Part shown: piece by piece, positions 35,682 to 45,617 of the stretch
Layout: each line of letters begins with the position of its first letter
Numbering within the stretch: position 1 is the stretch's first letter
Source of the DNA: Streptomyces sp. MH60
GTDB taxonomy: Bacteria; Actinomycetota; Actinomycetes; Streptomycetales; Streptomycetaceae
Direction of reading: 5' to 3'
Length of the DNA: 64,000 bases
NCBI RefSeq assembly: GCF_002939385.1
Contig: NZ_MULI01000007.1
Coordinates: 108,794 to 172,793 of the forward strand
The notes under the pieces: generated by a model
What the model saw: the letters and a program-made list of their open reading frames with translations, nothing else
Database searches by the model: none
What the model was told of the DNA's origin: nothing
Position numbers and translations under genes: made by a program

Positions 35682-35699
35682 GGGGAGCGGAGGCCCTCG
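35663..35699. terminator. Bidirectional hairpin overlapping the MarR stop codon
   Basis: CGAGGGCC at 35663-35670 pairs with GGCCCTCG at 35692-35699 and inner CCGC/CCCC segments pair with GGGG/GCGG around the TGA stop at 35679-35681. It lies between convergent MarR and SseB-like genes and should terminate both. Confidence 0.7.
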
Positions 35700-35715
35700 C
35701 CATCGGTCCCGCCCC

Positions 35716-36126
35716 CTAAGGACGGGCCAGCAGGGTGCGCACGCCGTCCGACGTGAGGGTGAGGCGGTGCTCCGAGCCGGCGTCGATGGACAGCGACAGG
35801 TCGTCGGCCGGCCACTGCGCGGCGAGGGCACCCAGCGGCACCATGCGGTAGCGGGAGACGTACGGCAGCAGGTCCGCCATCTCCAGCTCCGAGGTGAACA
35901 CGGGCACCACCTGGCGGCCGCCCTGCTGTTCCAGTACCGGCAGCGCCAGCATGCCCGGGTCGGCGGCGTCCTGGTCGTTCGCGTCGTCGGGCACCGGCAC
36001 GAGGACGTCGCTGCTCGCGAGCGTGTCGAGCGCCGCCGTGTTGTCGGCGGCCTCGGGGGTCTCGGCGAGCGTGTCCAGTGCCCGCTGGGCGGGCGTCACG
36101 GGGTGGTCGTTCGCGGGTGTCTCCAT
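35716..36126 (-). CDS. SseB N-terminal-domain protein
   Basis: A 136-residue protein matching the SseB N-terminal domain: SSDVLVPVPDD, LALPVLEQQGGRQVVPVFTSELEMADLLP and GALAAQWPADDLSLSIDAGSEHRLTLTSDGVRTL. This domain was named after a Salmonella protein but is common in Streptomyces as a stand-alone cytoplasmic protein of unknown role. The ATG at 36126 has AGGGA eight bases upstream; the frame is open further but without a good start. It is divergent from the GAPDH gene. Confidence 0.85.
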   Translation of the reverse strand: METPANDHPVTPAQRALDTLAETPEAADNTAALDTLASSDVLVPVPDDANDQDAADPGMLALPVLEQQGGRQVVPVFTSELEMADLLPYVSRYRMVPLGALAAQWPADDLSLSIDAGSEHRLTLTSDGVRTLLARP

Positions 36127-36338
36127 GGCTGATTCCCTGGTAGCGGCGGTGTTGCGGCCCACGCGGGTGATCGGCGCGGACACGGTCCAGCCTCGCGTAC
36201 CCGGTACGTCCACGGCGCAATCCTGTTCGGGACACGCACCCGGTGCCGTACTCATCTGATCGACCGGGGGCCCACTTGATCGATCATCGACATGGTGGGG
36301 TTAGCATATGAGCGCCGCCTAGCTCGAAAGATAGAGAC

Positions 36339-37784
36339 GTGACTGTCAACGACGACTCGTTCACCAACTGGAAGCACCGCGAAGAGACCGCGGAATCGAT
36401 GATCCCGATGATCGGGAAGCTGCACCGGGAGCAGGACGTCACGATCCTGCTGCACAGCCGTTCCCTGGTGAACAAGTCGGTGGTCAGCATCCTCAAGACC
36501 CACCGCTTCGCCCGCCAGATCGCCGGGGCGGAGCTGTCGGTCACCGAGACGATGCCCTTCCTGCGGGCGCTCACCACGCTCGACCTCGGGCCCTCGCAGA
36601 TCGACCTCGGCATGCTCGCCGCGACCTACCGGACCGACGACCGGGGTCTGTCGGTCGAGGAGTTCACGGCCGAGGCCGTCGCCGGGGCCACCGGCGCCAA
36701 CAAGATCGACCGGCGTGCGGGCCGCGACGTCGTCCTGTACGGCTTCGGCCGCATCGGCCGCCTCGTCGCCCGGCTGCTCATCGAGAAGGCGGGCTCGGGC
36801 AACGGGCTGCGGCTGCGCGCCGTCGTCGTCCGGGGCGGCGGCGAGCAGGATCTCGTCAAGCGCGCCTCGCTGCTGCGCCGCGACTCCGTGCACGGCCAGT
36901 TCCAGGGCACGATCACCGTCGACGAGGACAACAGCACGATCCTCGCCAACGGCAACGCCATCAAGGTGATCTACGCGGACGACCCGACCCAGGTCGACTA
37001 CACGGCGTACGGCATCAAGGACGCCATCCTCATCGACAACACCGGCAAGTGGCGCGACCGCGAGGGCCTGTCGAAGCATCTGCGCCCGGGCATCGACAAG
37101 GTCGTGCTGACCGCGCCGGGCAAGGGCGACGTCCCGAACATCGTCCATGGCGTCAACCACGACACCATCAAGCCGGACGAGCGGATCCTGTCCTGCGCGT
37201 CCTGCACCACCAACGCGATCGTCCCGCCGCTGAAGGCGATGGAGGACGAGTACGGGGTGCTGCGCGGTCACGTGGAGACGGTGCACTCCTTCACCAACGA
37301 CCAGAACCTGCTGGACAATTACCACAAGTCGGACCGCCGAGGCCGCAGCGCGCCGCTGAACATGGTCATCACCGAGACCGGCGCCGCCTCCGCCGTCGCC
37401 AAAGCGCTGCCCGACCTGAAGGCGCGGATCACCGGCAGCTCGATCCGGGTGCCGGTGCCGGACGTGTCGATCGCGATCCTCAACCTCCAGCTGGCCCGGG
37501 AGGCCAGCCGCGAAGAGGTCGTGGACCACCTGCGCGAGGTGTCGCTGACCTCGCCGCTCAAGCGCCAGATCGACTTCATCAGCGCGCCCGACGCCGTCTC
37601 CAGCGACTTCATCGGCTCGCGCCACGCCTCGATCGTGGACGCCGGCGCGCTGAAGGTCGAGGGCGACAACGCGATCCTCTACCTCTGGTACGACAACGAG
37701 TTCGGCTACTCCTGCCAGGTCGTCCGCGTCGTGCAGCACGTCTCCGGGGTGGAGTATCCGACGTACCCGGCTCCGGCGGTCTGA
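36339..37784 (+). CDS. gap: Glyceraldehyde-3-phosphate dehydrogenase, long GapB-like form
   Basis: A 481-residue GAPDH, about 145 residues longer than the glycolytic enzyme. Residues 1-125 are a helical extension (NWKHREETAESMIPMIGKLHREQDVTILLHSRSLVNKS). The NAD domain starts DVVLYGFGRIGRLVARLL near 129 and the catalytic cysteine lies in CASCTTNAIVPP near 289, followed by the conserved histidine in the C-terminal part and YDNEFGYSCQVVR near the end. Long GapB-type enzymes in other bacteria work in gluconeogenesis or with NADP. GTG at 36339 follows GAAAG. A strong terminator follows the gene, so it is monocistronic. Confidence 0.94.
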   Translation: MTVNDDSFTNWKHREETAESMIPMIGKLHREQDVTILLHSRSLVNKSVVSILKTHRFARQIAGAELSVTETMPFLRALTTLDLGPSQIDLGMLAATYRTDDRGLSVEEFTAEAVAGATGANKIDRRAGRDVVLYGFGRIGRLVARLLIEKAGSGNGLRLRAVVVRGGGEQDLVKRASLLRRDSVHGQFQGTITVDEDNSTILANGNAIKVIYADDPTQVDYTAYGIKDAILIDNTGKWRDREGLSKHLRPGIDKVVLTAPGKGDVPNIVHGVNHDTIKPDERILSCASCTTNAIVPPLKAMEDEYGVLRGHVETVHSFTNDQNLLDNYHKSDRRGRSAPLNMVITETGAASAVAKALPDLKARITGSSIRVPVPDVSIAILNLQLAREASREEVVDHLREVSLTSPLKRQIDFISAPDAVSSDFIGSRHASIVDAGALKVEGDNAILYLWYDNEFGYSCQVVRVVQHVSGVEYPTYPAPAV

Positions 37785-37799
37785 TCCGCGCCACGGCCA

Positions 37800-37840
37800 C
37801 GTGAGGGGCGGTGGGACGACGGTCCCCACCGCCCCTCACG
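37800..37840. terminator. Perfect 16-bp stem terminator after gap
   Basis: The arm at 37800-37815 pairs with 37825-37840 over 16 bp without mismatch, leaving a nine-base loop. It begins 16 bp after the gap stop. This is the strongest simple terminator hairpin in the window; a U-tract is absent. Confidence 0.85.
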
Positions 37841-37933
37841 CGTGCCGGTGCACGGGGCGGGGCATGCGTGTGATGGCACTCCCCCGTCCGGCCGCCGTGC
37901 GGCACGACGGCCGGCTGACATGAGAATGGTTCC

Positions 37934-40216
37934 ATGAACGCACTGTTCCGGCGCCCGCCCTGGGTCGAGGTGCTGGTCTGGTGCGTGGCGGTGCTGAGCC
38001 TGACCGTCCTCGCCGCGGCGGCCGTCGTCCGCAGCACGGTGCTGGACCCCGGGTTCTACGGCAAGGTGCTGGAGGACGAGCGCGCCTACCAGCGCTTCTA
38101 CGACGAGGTGCTGGTGGACCCGGGCAGTACGCCGTTCACCAGCGACCTGCTGGACCGGCTGCCCGTGCCGCAGTCGACCATCACCTCGAACCTCAAGGTG
38201 GTGATCCCGCCGGAGACGCTGCGGACCATGGGCGACGGGCAGATCGCGGAAATGGTCCACTACCTGGAGGGCGACCGCGACCGGCTGCGGATCACGGTCG
38301 ACCTGGAGCCCGTCGTCGCGAACGTCGAGCGGCTCAGCCAGGCGTACTTCGGCGACGCCGTCGCCGCGCTCCAGAAGCGGTCCGAACCCGACTTCCAGGC
38401 CTTCGTGCAACGCGTGTCGGAACTGGTGGCGCGGGTGGTGGCCGGTGAGGCGCCGCTGGACGAGCTGCCGACGCTGCCGCTCTCGCACGGCCAGGCGGTC
38501 GCGGCCACCGACGCGCTGATGCGTCTGGTGCCGGACGGCACGGCGCGCGACGGGGTCAGATCCACCGTGCTGACGGCGCTGGACCGGGGCGACGTGGCCT
38601 CGGCCCTGGCCGCGATCGCCCCGGTCGCCCTGACCGACCAGGTCCGGGACGCCGCCGAGGAGCTGTTGCGGGAGGCGAGGCAGGGCACCTGGGTCGTCAC
38701 CGTCGACGTCGAGCCCGGAACCGAGGCGCTGGCCCCGCTGGACCGCGCCCGGAACGTGACCCGGCTCTTCCAGGACGTGGTGGAACCGGCGGCGGCCGTG
38801 CTGTGCGCCGCCGCGCTCACCCTGCTGTGGTTCCTGACGCCGTCGCCCGCCAAGCGCCGGCTGATTCCGCTGGGCTGGGTGCCGGCCGCCGCGGCCGCCC
38901 TCATGGCCCTCACCGTGCTCGTGCTGCGGCTCACGCTGGGCGACACGCTGTTCGGCACGCCGAGGTCGTGGCCGCCCGCGGCCTCGGGTCTGCTCGCCGA
39001 CGTCCAGGCCGCCGCGCTCGACCGGCTGCTGACCACCGCCGTCGTCGTCGCGGTGATCCTGCTCGCCGCGGGCGCCCTGCTGATCACCGTCGGCTGGGTC
39101 TGGCAGACCCGGCCCAGCGTGCCGGTCCTCACCGATCCGCGGCACGTTCCGGCGCTGACGTTCACCGTCACCGCCGTCGCCCTCGTCGGGACGATGCTGG
39201 CGCCGGTGGCGATCACCGGCTCCTCCCCGCGCATCTGCCAGGGCAGCGCCGAGCTGTGCGAGGCCCGTTACGACGAGATCGCCCAGCTGGCGTCGCACAA
39301 CGCGATGGCGACGACGGCCGACCGGTTCATCGGCCCGCTCCAGGACCCGGACATCGTCGGCCAGCTGGGTGCGGGATCGCGGGTCCTGCTGCTCGACACC
39401 CACCGCTGGGAGCGGCCCGAGGAGGTCGCGGAGCGGTTGAGCACCTCGGACTTCTCCCCCGCCGAGCGCCGCCGGCTGACCACGATCCTCAAGCGGGTGA
39501 ACCCGCCCCACCCGGGTCTGTGGCTGTGCCACTCGGTGTGCGGCGCCGGAGCCCTCGAACTGGAGCCGACGCTGCGGCAGATCGGTGAGTGGCTGCGCGA
39601 CAACCCCACGGAGATCGTCACGCTGATCCTCCAGGACGGCGTGGACGCGGTGACGACCCAGGACGCCTTCGTCCGGGCCGGTCTTTCGGACCTGCTCTAC
39701 GAGCCGGACCGGGACCCGGACCGTCCGTGGCCGAAGCTCGGCGAGATGATCGACAGCGGTCGGCGGCTGGTCGTCTTCGCGGAGAAGGCGGACGGGCCCG
39801 CGCCCTGGTACTGGAACCTCTACCGGTACGGCATGGAGACGCCGTTCGCCTTCCGCAGCCCGGACGAGATGTCCTGCCTGCCCAACCGGGGCGGCTCGGA
39901 CAAGCGGCTGTTCCTGCTGAACCACTTCGTCACCGCGGGCGGCGGGCTGCGGCTCGACGCCGGGATCGTCAACTCCCGGCAGCGGGTGCTGGAGCGGGCG
40001 CACACCTGTGAACGGCAGCGCGGCCGGCCGGTCAACTTCATCGCGGTGGACTACGCGACGATCGGCGACGCGATCGGGGCGGTGAACGAACTCAACGCCG
40101 AGCGCGTGAAGGACGGCACCAGGGTCCCCGTCGAGCGCACACCCGGCCGGCTCCCGGGCGCGGCGGAAGCCCGGCGGCGCGGCGGTGCTCCGCGCCGCCG
40201 GACGGTCCTCCGCTGA
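37934..40216 (+). CDS. Membrane protein fused to a PI-PLC X-like domain
   Basis: A 760-residue protein. One N-terminal transmembrane helix (residues 13-33) leads to an extracytoplasmic region of about 240 residues, then four helices (about 287-306, 318-337, 372-392 and 410-430) and a C-terminal PI-PLC-like phosphodiesterase domain (about 440-730). The two catalytic histidines fit LASHNAMA and LWLCHSVCG; LLLDTHRW and LEPTLRQIGEWLRDNPTEIVTLILQD are further family signs. The topology puts the enzyme domain outside. The substrate could be phosphatidylinositol, or a glycolipid containing it. The ATG at 37934 is the only good start. I know no characterised protein of this exact build. Confidence 0.85.
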   Translation: MNALFRRPPWVEVLVWCVAVLSLTVLAAAAVVRSTVLDPGFYGKVLEDERAYQRFYDEVLVDPGSTPFTSDLLDRLPVPQSTITSNLKVVIPPETLRTMGDGQIAEMVHYLEGDRDRLRITVDLEPVVANVERLSQAYFGDAVAALQKRSEPDFQAFVQRVSELVARVVAGEAPLDELPTLPLSHGQAVAATDALMRLVPDGTARDGVRSTVLTALDRGDVASALAAIAPVALTDQVRDAAEELLREARQGTWVVTVDVEPGTEALAPLDRARNVTRLFQDVVEPAAAVLCAAALTLLWFLTPSPAKRRLIPLGWVPAAAAALMALTVLVLRLTLGDTLFGTPRSWPPAASGLLADVQAAALDRLLTTAVVVAVILLAAGALLITVGWVWQTRPSVPVLTDPRHVPALTFTVTAVALVGTMLAPVAITGSSPRICQGSAELCEARYDEIAQLASHNAMATTADRFIGPLQDPDIVGQLGAGSRVLLLDTHRWERPEEVAERLSTSDFSPAERRRLTTILKRVNPPHPGLWLCHSVCGAGALELEPTLRQIGEWLRDNPTEIVTLILQDGVDAVTTQDAFVRAGLSDLLYEPDRDPDRPWPKLGEMIDSGRRLVVFAEKADGPAPWYWNLYRYGMETPFAFRSPDEMSCLPNRGGSDKRLFLLNHFVTAGGGLRLDAGIVNSRQRVLERAHTCERQRGRPVNFIAVDYATIGDAIGAVNELNAERVKDGTRVPVERTPGRLPGAAEARRRGGAPRRRTVLR

Positions 40217-40294
40217 CCGGCTGCTGCCTGGTCGGCTGCTGCCGACCGGTTCCTTCTGGTCGGTTCCTTCTGGTCGGCTCCTATCGGTCGGCGC

Positions 40295-43200
40295 CTACCG
40301 GTTGATCTTGAACTGGGAGCCGGGTTCGATCCGTATGTCCTCCTTCGCCGAGTTGGTGATCGTGACGTCGGTCAGGGTGGCGCTGCCGCGGGCGCCGCCC
40401 ATCGCGAGGATGCCGGCGCCGTTGTTCGACTTGTCGATGCGGACGTTCTGGATCTTCACGTCCGGCATCGCGCCGCCTCCCGTCTTGAACTGGATCCCGT
40501 CGTAGGTCGAGTCGAGGATCTCGGTGTCCCGGATGGTCACGCCCGGGATGTCCTGGCCCTGGGCGAAGAGGGTGATGGCGCCGAACTCCTGCGCCTCGCC
40601 CCAGAACGCGCCGCCCGTGCGGTGCAGGGCGTTGCCCGCGATGAGCGTCTGCCCGGAGAAGGGCAGCGGGTCGTGGTCGGTGGCGAGCATGATGCCGGGG
40701 TAGTTCATGGTGTCGGAGACGACGTTGTTCTCGATGGTGTTGCCGTAACCGCCGTACACCGCGATGCCGTTGGCCCGCCAAGGCAGCTGGATCGTGTTGT
40801 TGCGGAAGTGGTTGTCGTGGCCGACGTCCACGGAGGTGTCCTTCACGTACTTGTTGGCCCAGACCGCGAGCGAGTCGTCGCCGGTGGTGCGGAAGGAGGA
40901 GTTGTAGACGGTGGAGTTGCGGGTGCCGTTGGAGAAGTTGATGCCGTCGGCGTAGGTGTCCCGGATGCGCATGCCCGTGAACTCCAGGCCGTCGCCGGGG
41001 CCCCACAGTTCGGGGATGTTCGAGTAGTCGCGGCCGACCCAGACGCCGACGTTGGCGTGCTCGATCCACACGTTGCTGATCTTGGTGTCCTTGCCGAAGC
41101 GGCCGTTGAGCCCGACGCCGCCCTCCTGGTTGCCGTCGCCGCCGCGGAGGGTGCCCGAGCCGAAGATGGCGAGGTCGGAGATCCGGGTGTTGCCGTCGAT
41201 GTCGAAGCCGAAGTTGCCCTCGTGCGGGTGGTTGATGCCGCCGGCCTCGTGCGGCGGGGTCAGGGTGTAGAGCTGGGAGTGCCACATGCCGGCGCCGCGG
41301 ATGGTGACATTGCTGATGCCGACCTGGTTGTACTGGCCGCGGTTGAGCGGGTCGTCGGTGAGGATCTTCTGTTCCTGGCGCCACTGCCCGGCGGGGATCC
41401 AGACGCAGTCGATCCTGCCGTTCTGGTCGTCGGTGACGGCGCGCTGGATGGCGTCGGTGTCGTCGAGTCCGTCGCCGGGGACGGCCCCGTACTCGGTGAT
41501 GGAGGTGCACTCGGCGGGCTTGGTCTTGGCGGGCGCGACCTGTTCCAGGTCGATCAGGTCGATGACGTAGAAGGCGGCCGAGTCACCGGAGTCGCGCTGG
41601 AGGCGGAACTCGGTGCCCTGCGGGAAGGTCCGGTCGAGGAGCGCGTGGGACTCGTCGAAGAGGCGCCGGGCGTCGCCGCCGGGCCGGTTGGTGAGGCCCT
41701 CGGGGTCGTCGGTGCTGCCGTAGAGCCAGCTGTGCTTGGACGACAGGTTCAGCTTCTGCACGAACCGGCCGTCGGCGTACAGGCTGATGGTGGCCTCGGC
41801 TCCGCCGCCGCCGGGGGCGTCGGGGATGGAGTTGCGCACCACGATGGAGTTGGTGGGCGTGGTGGACGTGAACTCGACGTACTCGCCGGTCGAGTCGAGC
41901 CGGACGGACTCGCGTCCCGAGGACTCGGTGCCGAAGTTGGTGTGCCCGAAGGTCCGCTCGGCGTCGGTGGTGAGCAGGGTGCCGTCGTACCGGCCGTCCT
42001 CCGCCTCGTACTCGGTGTACGGCACGGCGGCGCCGCGTCCGACGACGAGGGACTTGGTGAGCACGTTGTTGTTCTCGTTGGTCTCGGCGACCCGTGCGGT
42101 GGCGTCGGCGGTGGCGGTGAGCGTGACACCGCCGCCGGTCGCCTTCCAGGTGCCGTTGACCGGGACGTTCACCGTGGCGCCCGCCGCGATCGGCCCGGTC
42201 GTGCCGTCCAGGGTGGTGGAGCCGGCCTGGACGCGGGTCACGGAGCCCGCCTCGACGGCGCCGGTGCCGCGGTTGTGCACGGCGACGGTGAAGGAGACCT
42301 CGGCGCCCACCGCCGGGTTGGCCGGGTCGGTGGTGAGGGAGCGCACCTCGAGGTCGGGCCCGGGCGCCCGGTCGACGACGAGGCGGTCGGTGGCGGAGCG
42401 GCTGTTGTTGGTGTCGTCCAGTTCGGCGACGGTGTCACGCGGGTCGGCCACGGCGGCGACCGCGTAGCTGCCGGCCGCGTGGGTGCCGGTGGCGACGGCG
42501 ACCTCGGCGGACTCGCCGGGGTCGAGTGCGGGGACCGCGGCGCTGCCGGCCGCCCTGCCCTCCACGGTGACCTCGGTGGTGGTCGCGGCCGAGGCCGCGG
42601 TGCCGGCGTTGCGGACCGTGGTGTTCACGGTGACCTCGTCGCGCTCGTTCGGCGCGGCGGGCGACCAGTCGAGGCCGGTGACCGTGAGGTCGGGCGCGGG
42701 TGCGGCGCTGCCGAGGACCTGGAACTCGGCGACCTGGCCGCCGGGGGCGCCGGTGTTGGAGAAGAACCGGAGCCGTACGTCGGAGACCCGGCCGCTGACC
42801 GGGATGGCCACCGCGTTGTCCTGGCCGGGGCTGAAGGCGTAGTCGGCGCGGTCGCGCAGCGAGGTGAAGTCGCTCGCGCCCTGGGCCCGTCCGAACACCT
42901 GGATGCTCTGGGTGCGGGCGGACCACACCGGGTCCGGGTTGAGCTTGACCACGACACCGCTGACGTCGGCGTCGGCGCCGAGCTTGACGGTGAGGTCGGC
43001 CGGGTGGCCGGCGGCCTCCCAGTACGTGGAGGTGGAGTCGTCGGTGGCGTGGGCGGCGACGTAGTTCTGGGTCGTGGAGGTGGCCTCGGCCGGCTTGTTG
43101 CGGGCGAGGTTGGTGCCGGTGGGCGGCGGGCCGGTGTCGACGTCGTCGCCGTACACCTCGACCTCGGCCAGTTGGGCGGCGTTCCAGCCGGTGTTGGCGG

Positions 43201-43690
43201 TGATGTCGACGCGGACGTAACGGGCTTCGGAGGGTGAGTCGAGGTCGATGGCGACGGTGCCCGCCTGCGCGGGGCCGAACGCCCGTCCGTCCGAGGCGTC
43301 GAGGCTGCGGAACGTGGAACCGTCGGTGCTGCCCCGCAGGGAGAGCGTCTGGGTCCGGCTCTCCCAGCCCGCGGGGAGTTTGAGCACCACCCGGTCCACC
43401 TCGCGGGCGGTGCCGAGGTCGACCTGCAGCCACTGCGGGAAGGAACCGGCCGGTCCCTCCCAGTAGGTGGCCTGCTGTCCGTCGGTGGCGTTGCCGGCCG
43501 GGTAGGCACCGTGCGAGCCGCCCGCCTCGGCGGGGCGGCCGAGGGCCAGATTGACGTCGGCGGCGGCCGTCACCGGCGCCGACGCCGCCTGCGCGGTGGC
43601 GGCGAGGGGCAGTGGCAGCAGCCCGACCGTCATCAGCCCGGCGACGGCGGCGCCCGTGAGCGTCCGTCGGCCGAGAGATCTCCGTCTCAT
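40295..43690 (-). CDS. Secreted GH87 glucanase (alpha-1,3-glucanase/mycodextranase) with F5/8C and CARDB modules
   Basis: A 1131-residue exported enzyme. After the signal peptide (ending ATAQAAS) come two discoidin/F5-8 type C sugar-binding modules (about 45-180 and 190-335), two CARDB domains (about 340-445 and 452-560), a CBM-like beta-sandwich (about 570-745) and a right-handed beta-helix catalytic domain (about 755-1131). Asp915 in YADGINFSNG and Asp938-Asp939 in TTGDDSLAVW have the 23+1 spacing I recall for the catalytic aspartates of bacterial GH87 alpha-1,3-glucanases. It should cut alpha-1,3-glucan of fungal walls or related mixed glucans. The ATG at 43690 follows AGAGGA. A separate regulatory region with several repeats lies upstream. 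Confidence 0.9.
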   Translation of the reverse strand: MRRRSLGRRTLTGAAVAGLMTVGLLPLPLAATAQAASAPVTAAADVNLALGRPAEAGGSHGAYPAGNATDGQQATYWEGPAGSFPQWLQVDLGTAREVDRVVLKLPAGWESRTQTLSLRGSTDGSTFRSLDASDGRAFGPAQAGTVAIDLDSPSEARYVRVDITANTGWNAAQLAEVEVYGDDVDTGPPPTGTNLARNKPAEATSTTQNYVAAHATDDSTSTYWEAAGHPADLTVKLGADADVSGVVVKLNPDPVWSARTQSIQVFGRAQGASDFTSLRDRADYAFSPGQDNAVAIPVSGRVSDVRLRFFSNTGAPGGQVAEFQVLGSAAPAPDLTVTGLDWSPAAPNERDEVTVNTTVRNAGTAASAATTTEVTVEGRAAGSAAVPALDPGESAEVAVATGTHAAGSYAVAAVADPRDTVAELDDTNNSRSATDRLVVDRAPGPDLEVRSLTTDPANPAVGAEVSFTVAVHNRGTGAVEAGSVTRVQAGSTTLDGTTGPIAAGATVNVPVNGTWKATGGGVTLTATADATARVAETNENNNVLTKSLVVGRGAAVPYTEYEAEDGRYDGTLLTTDAERTFGHTNFGTESSGRESVRLDSTGEYVEFTSTTPTNSIVVRNSIPDAPGGGGAEATISLYADGRFVQKLNLSSKHSWLYGSTDDPEGLTNRPGGDARRLFDESHALLDRTFPQGTEFRLQRDSGDSAAFYVIDLIDLEQVAPAKTKPAECTSITEYGAVPGDGLDDTDAIQRAVTDDQNGRIDCVWIPAGQWRQEQKILTDDPLNRGQYNQVGISNVTIRGAGMWHSQLYTLTPPHEAGGINHPHEGNFGFDIDGNTRISDLAIFGSGTLRGGDGNQEGGVGLNGRFGKDTKISNVWIEHANVGVWVGRDYSNIPELWGPGDGLEFTGMRIRDTYADGINFSNGTRNSTVYNSSFRTTGDDSLAVWANKYVKDTSVDVGHDNHFRNNTIQLPWRANGIAVYGGYGNTIENNVVSDTMNYPGIMLATDHDPLPFSGQTLIAGNALHRTGGAFWGEAQEFGAITLFAQGQDIPGVTIRDTEILDSTYDGIQFKTGGGAMPDVKIQNVRIDKSNNGAGILAMGGARGSATLTDVTITNSAKEDIRIEPGSQFKINR

Positions 43691-43832
43691 GGGGTCCTCT
43701 GTTCCGTGGGGAGTCGGGGAGGGCGCGACGGTCCGGCAGTTGGGGGGAAGCACCGACTCTGCGCGCCAATTGAGCAGGACAGTCGATTCTTTGCGGAAAG
43801 TGCGTCATCAGGTTTCTAGCGCGTCACCGGTT

Positions 43833-43853
43833 TGTCAACGGTCGCGGTTGACA
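43833..43853. promoter_or_regulatory. Inverted repeat TGTCAAC-N7-GTTGACA upstream of the GH87 gene
   Basis: Two perfect 7-bp arms (43833-43839 and 43847-43853) are separated by seven bases. On the minus strand the downstream arm reads GTTGACA and supplies a consensus TTGACA -35 element, so a protein bound here would block transcription. The site is about 145 bp before the start codon. Confidence 0.55.
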
Positions 43854-43874
43854 CGGGAGTTGGCACGTAAACGG

Positions 43875-43900
43875 CTTGCGTTGCTTGCGACGCTCTTGCG
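43875..43900. promoter_or_regulatory. Three direct CTTGCG repeats upstream of the GH87 gene
   Basis: CTTGCG occurs at 43875-43880, 43884-43889 and 43895-43900. On the transcribed strand this reads CGCAAG three times with 9- and 11-bp periods, roughly one helical turn. LacI-type sugar regulators often use TTGC/GCAA half-sites, so this may be an activator or repressor array just upstream of the -35 region. Confidence 0.4.
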
Positions 43901-44010
43901 TGGCATGTGAACTGGCAACGGAGGGCCGACGAAGGCCGGACGGACTGCTGGAAGCCCGCAAGGCGCGCAAGTCGTGCACGAGGTGGAGCAACAGACGTGA
44001 CAAAACAACA

Positions 44011-44048
44011 AGGGCCGGCCCGACGCCCTGAGGCGTCGAGCCGGCCCT
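44011..44048 (-). terminator. Intrinsic terminator of argG
   Basis: AGGGCCGGC at 44011-44019 pairs with GCCGGCCCT at 44040-44048, and inner GACGCC pairs with GGCGTC around a CTGA loop. On the minus strand the stem is followed by a T-rich tract (TGTTGTTTTGTC), the clearest factor-independent terminator in the window. It is 40 bp beyond the argG stop. Confidence 0.85.
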
Positions 44049-44087
44049 CGCCGGTGTGTGGTCCCCGGTCGTGGGGGGCGACGGGGA

Positions 44088-45617
<1,530 letters not shown>

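Larger units (their letters stand above)
43691..44010. other. Regulatory region upstream of the GH87 gene
   Basis: No gene is visible in this stretch. For the minus-strand GH87 gene it contains TTGACA (43833-43838 region) as a likely -35 box inside an inverted repeat, and a cluster of CTTGCG repeats further upstream, both listed separately. The remainder next to the gene (43691-43800) has no repeat I can name. Confidence 0.5.

Noticed and set aside
40622..43237. 871-codon plus-strand frame over the GH87 gene
   Set aside because: Valine/glycine/glutamate-rich antisense of the beta-helix and repeat modules; no family match and no start signal.
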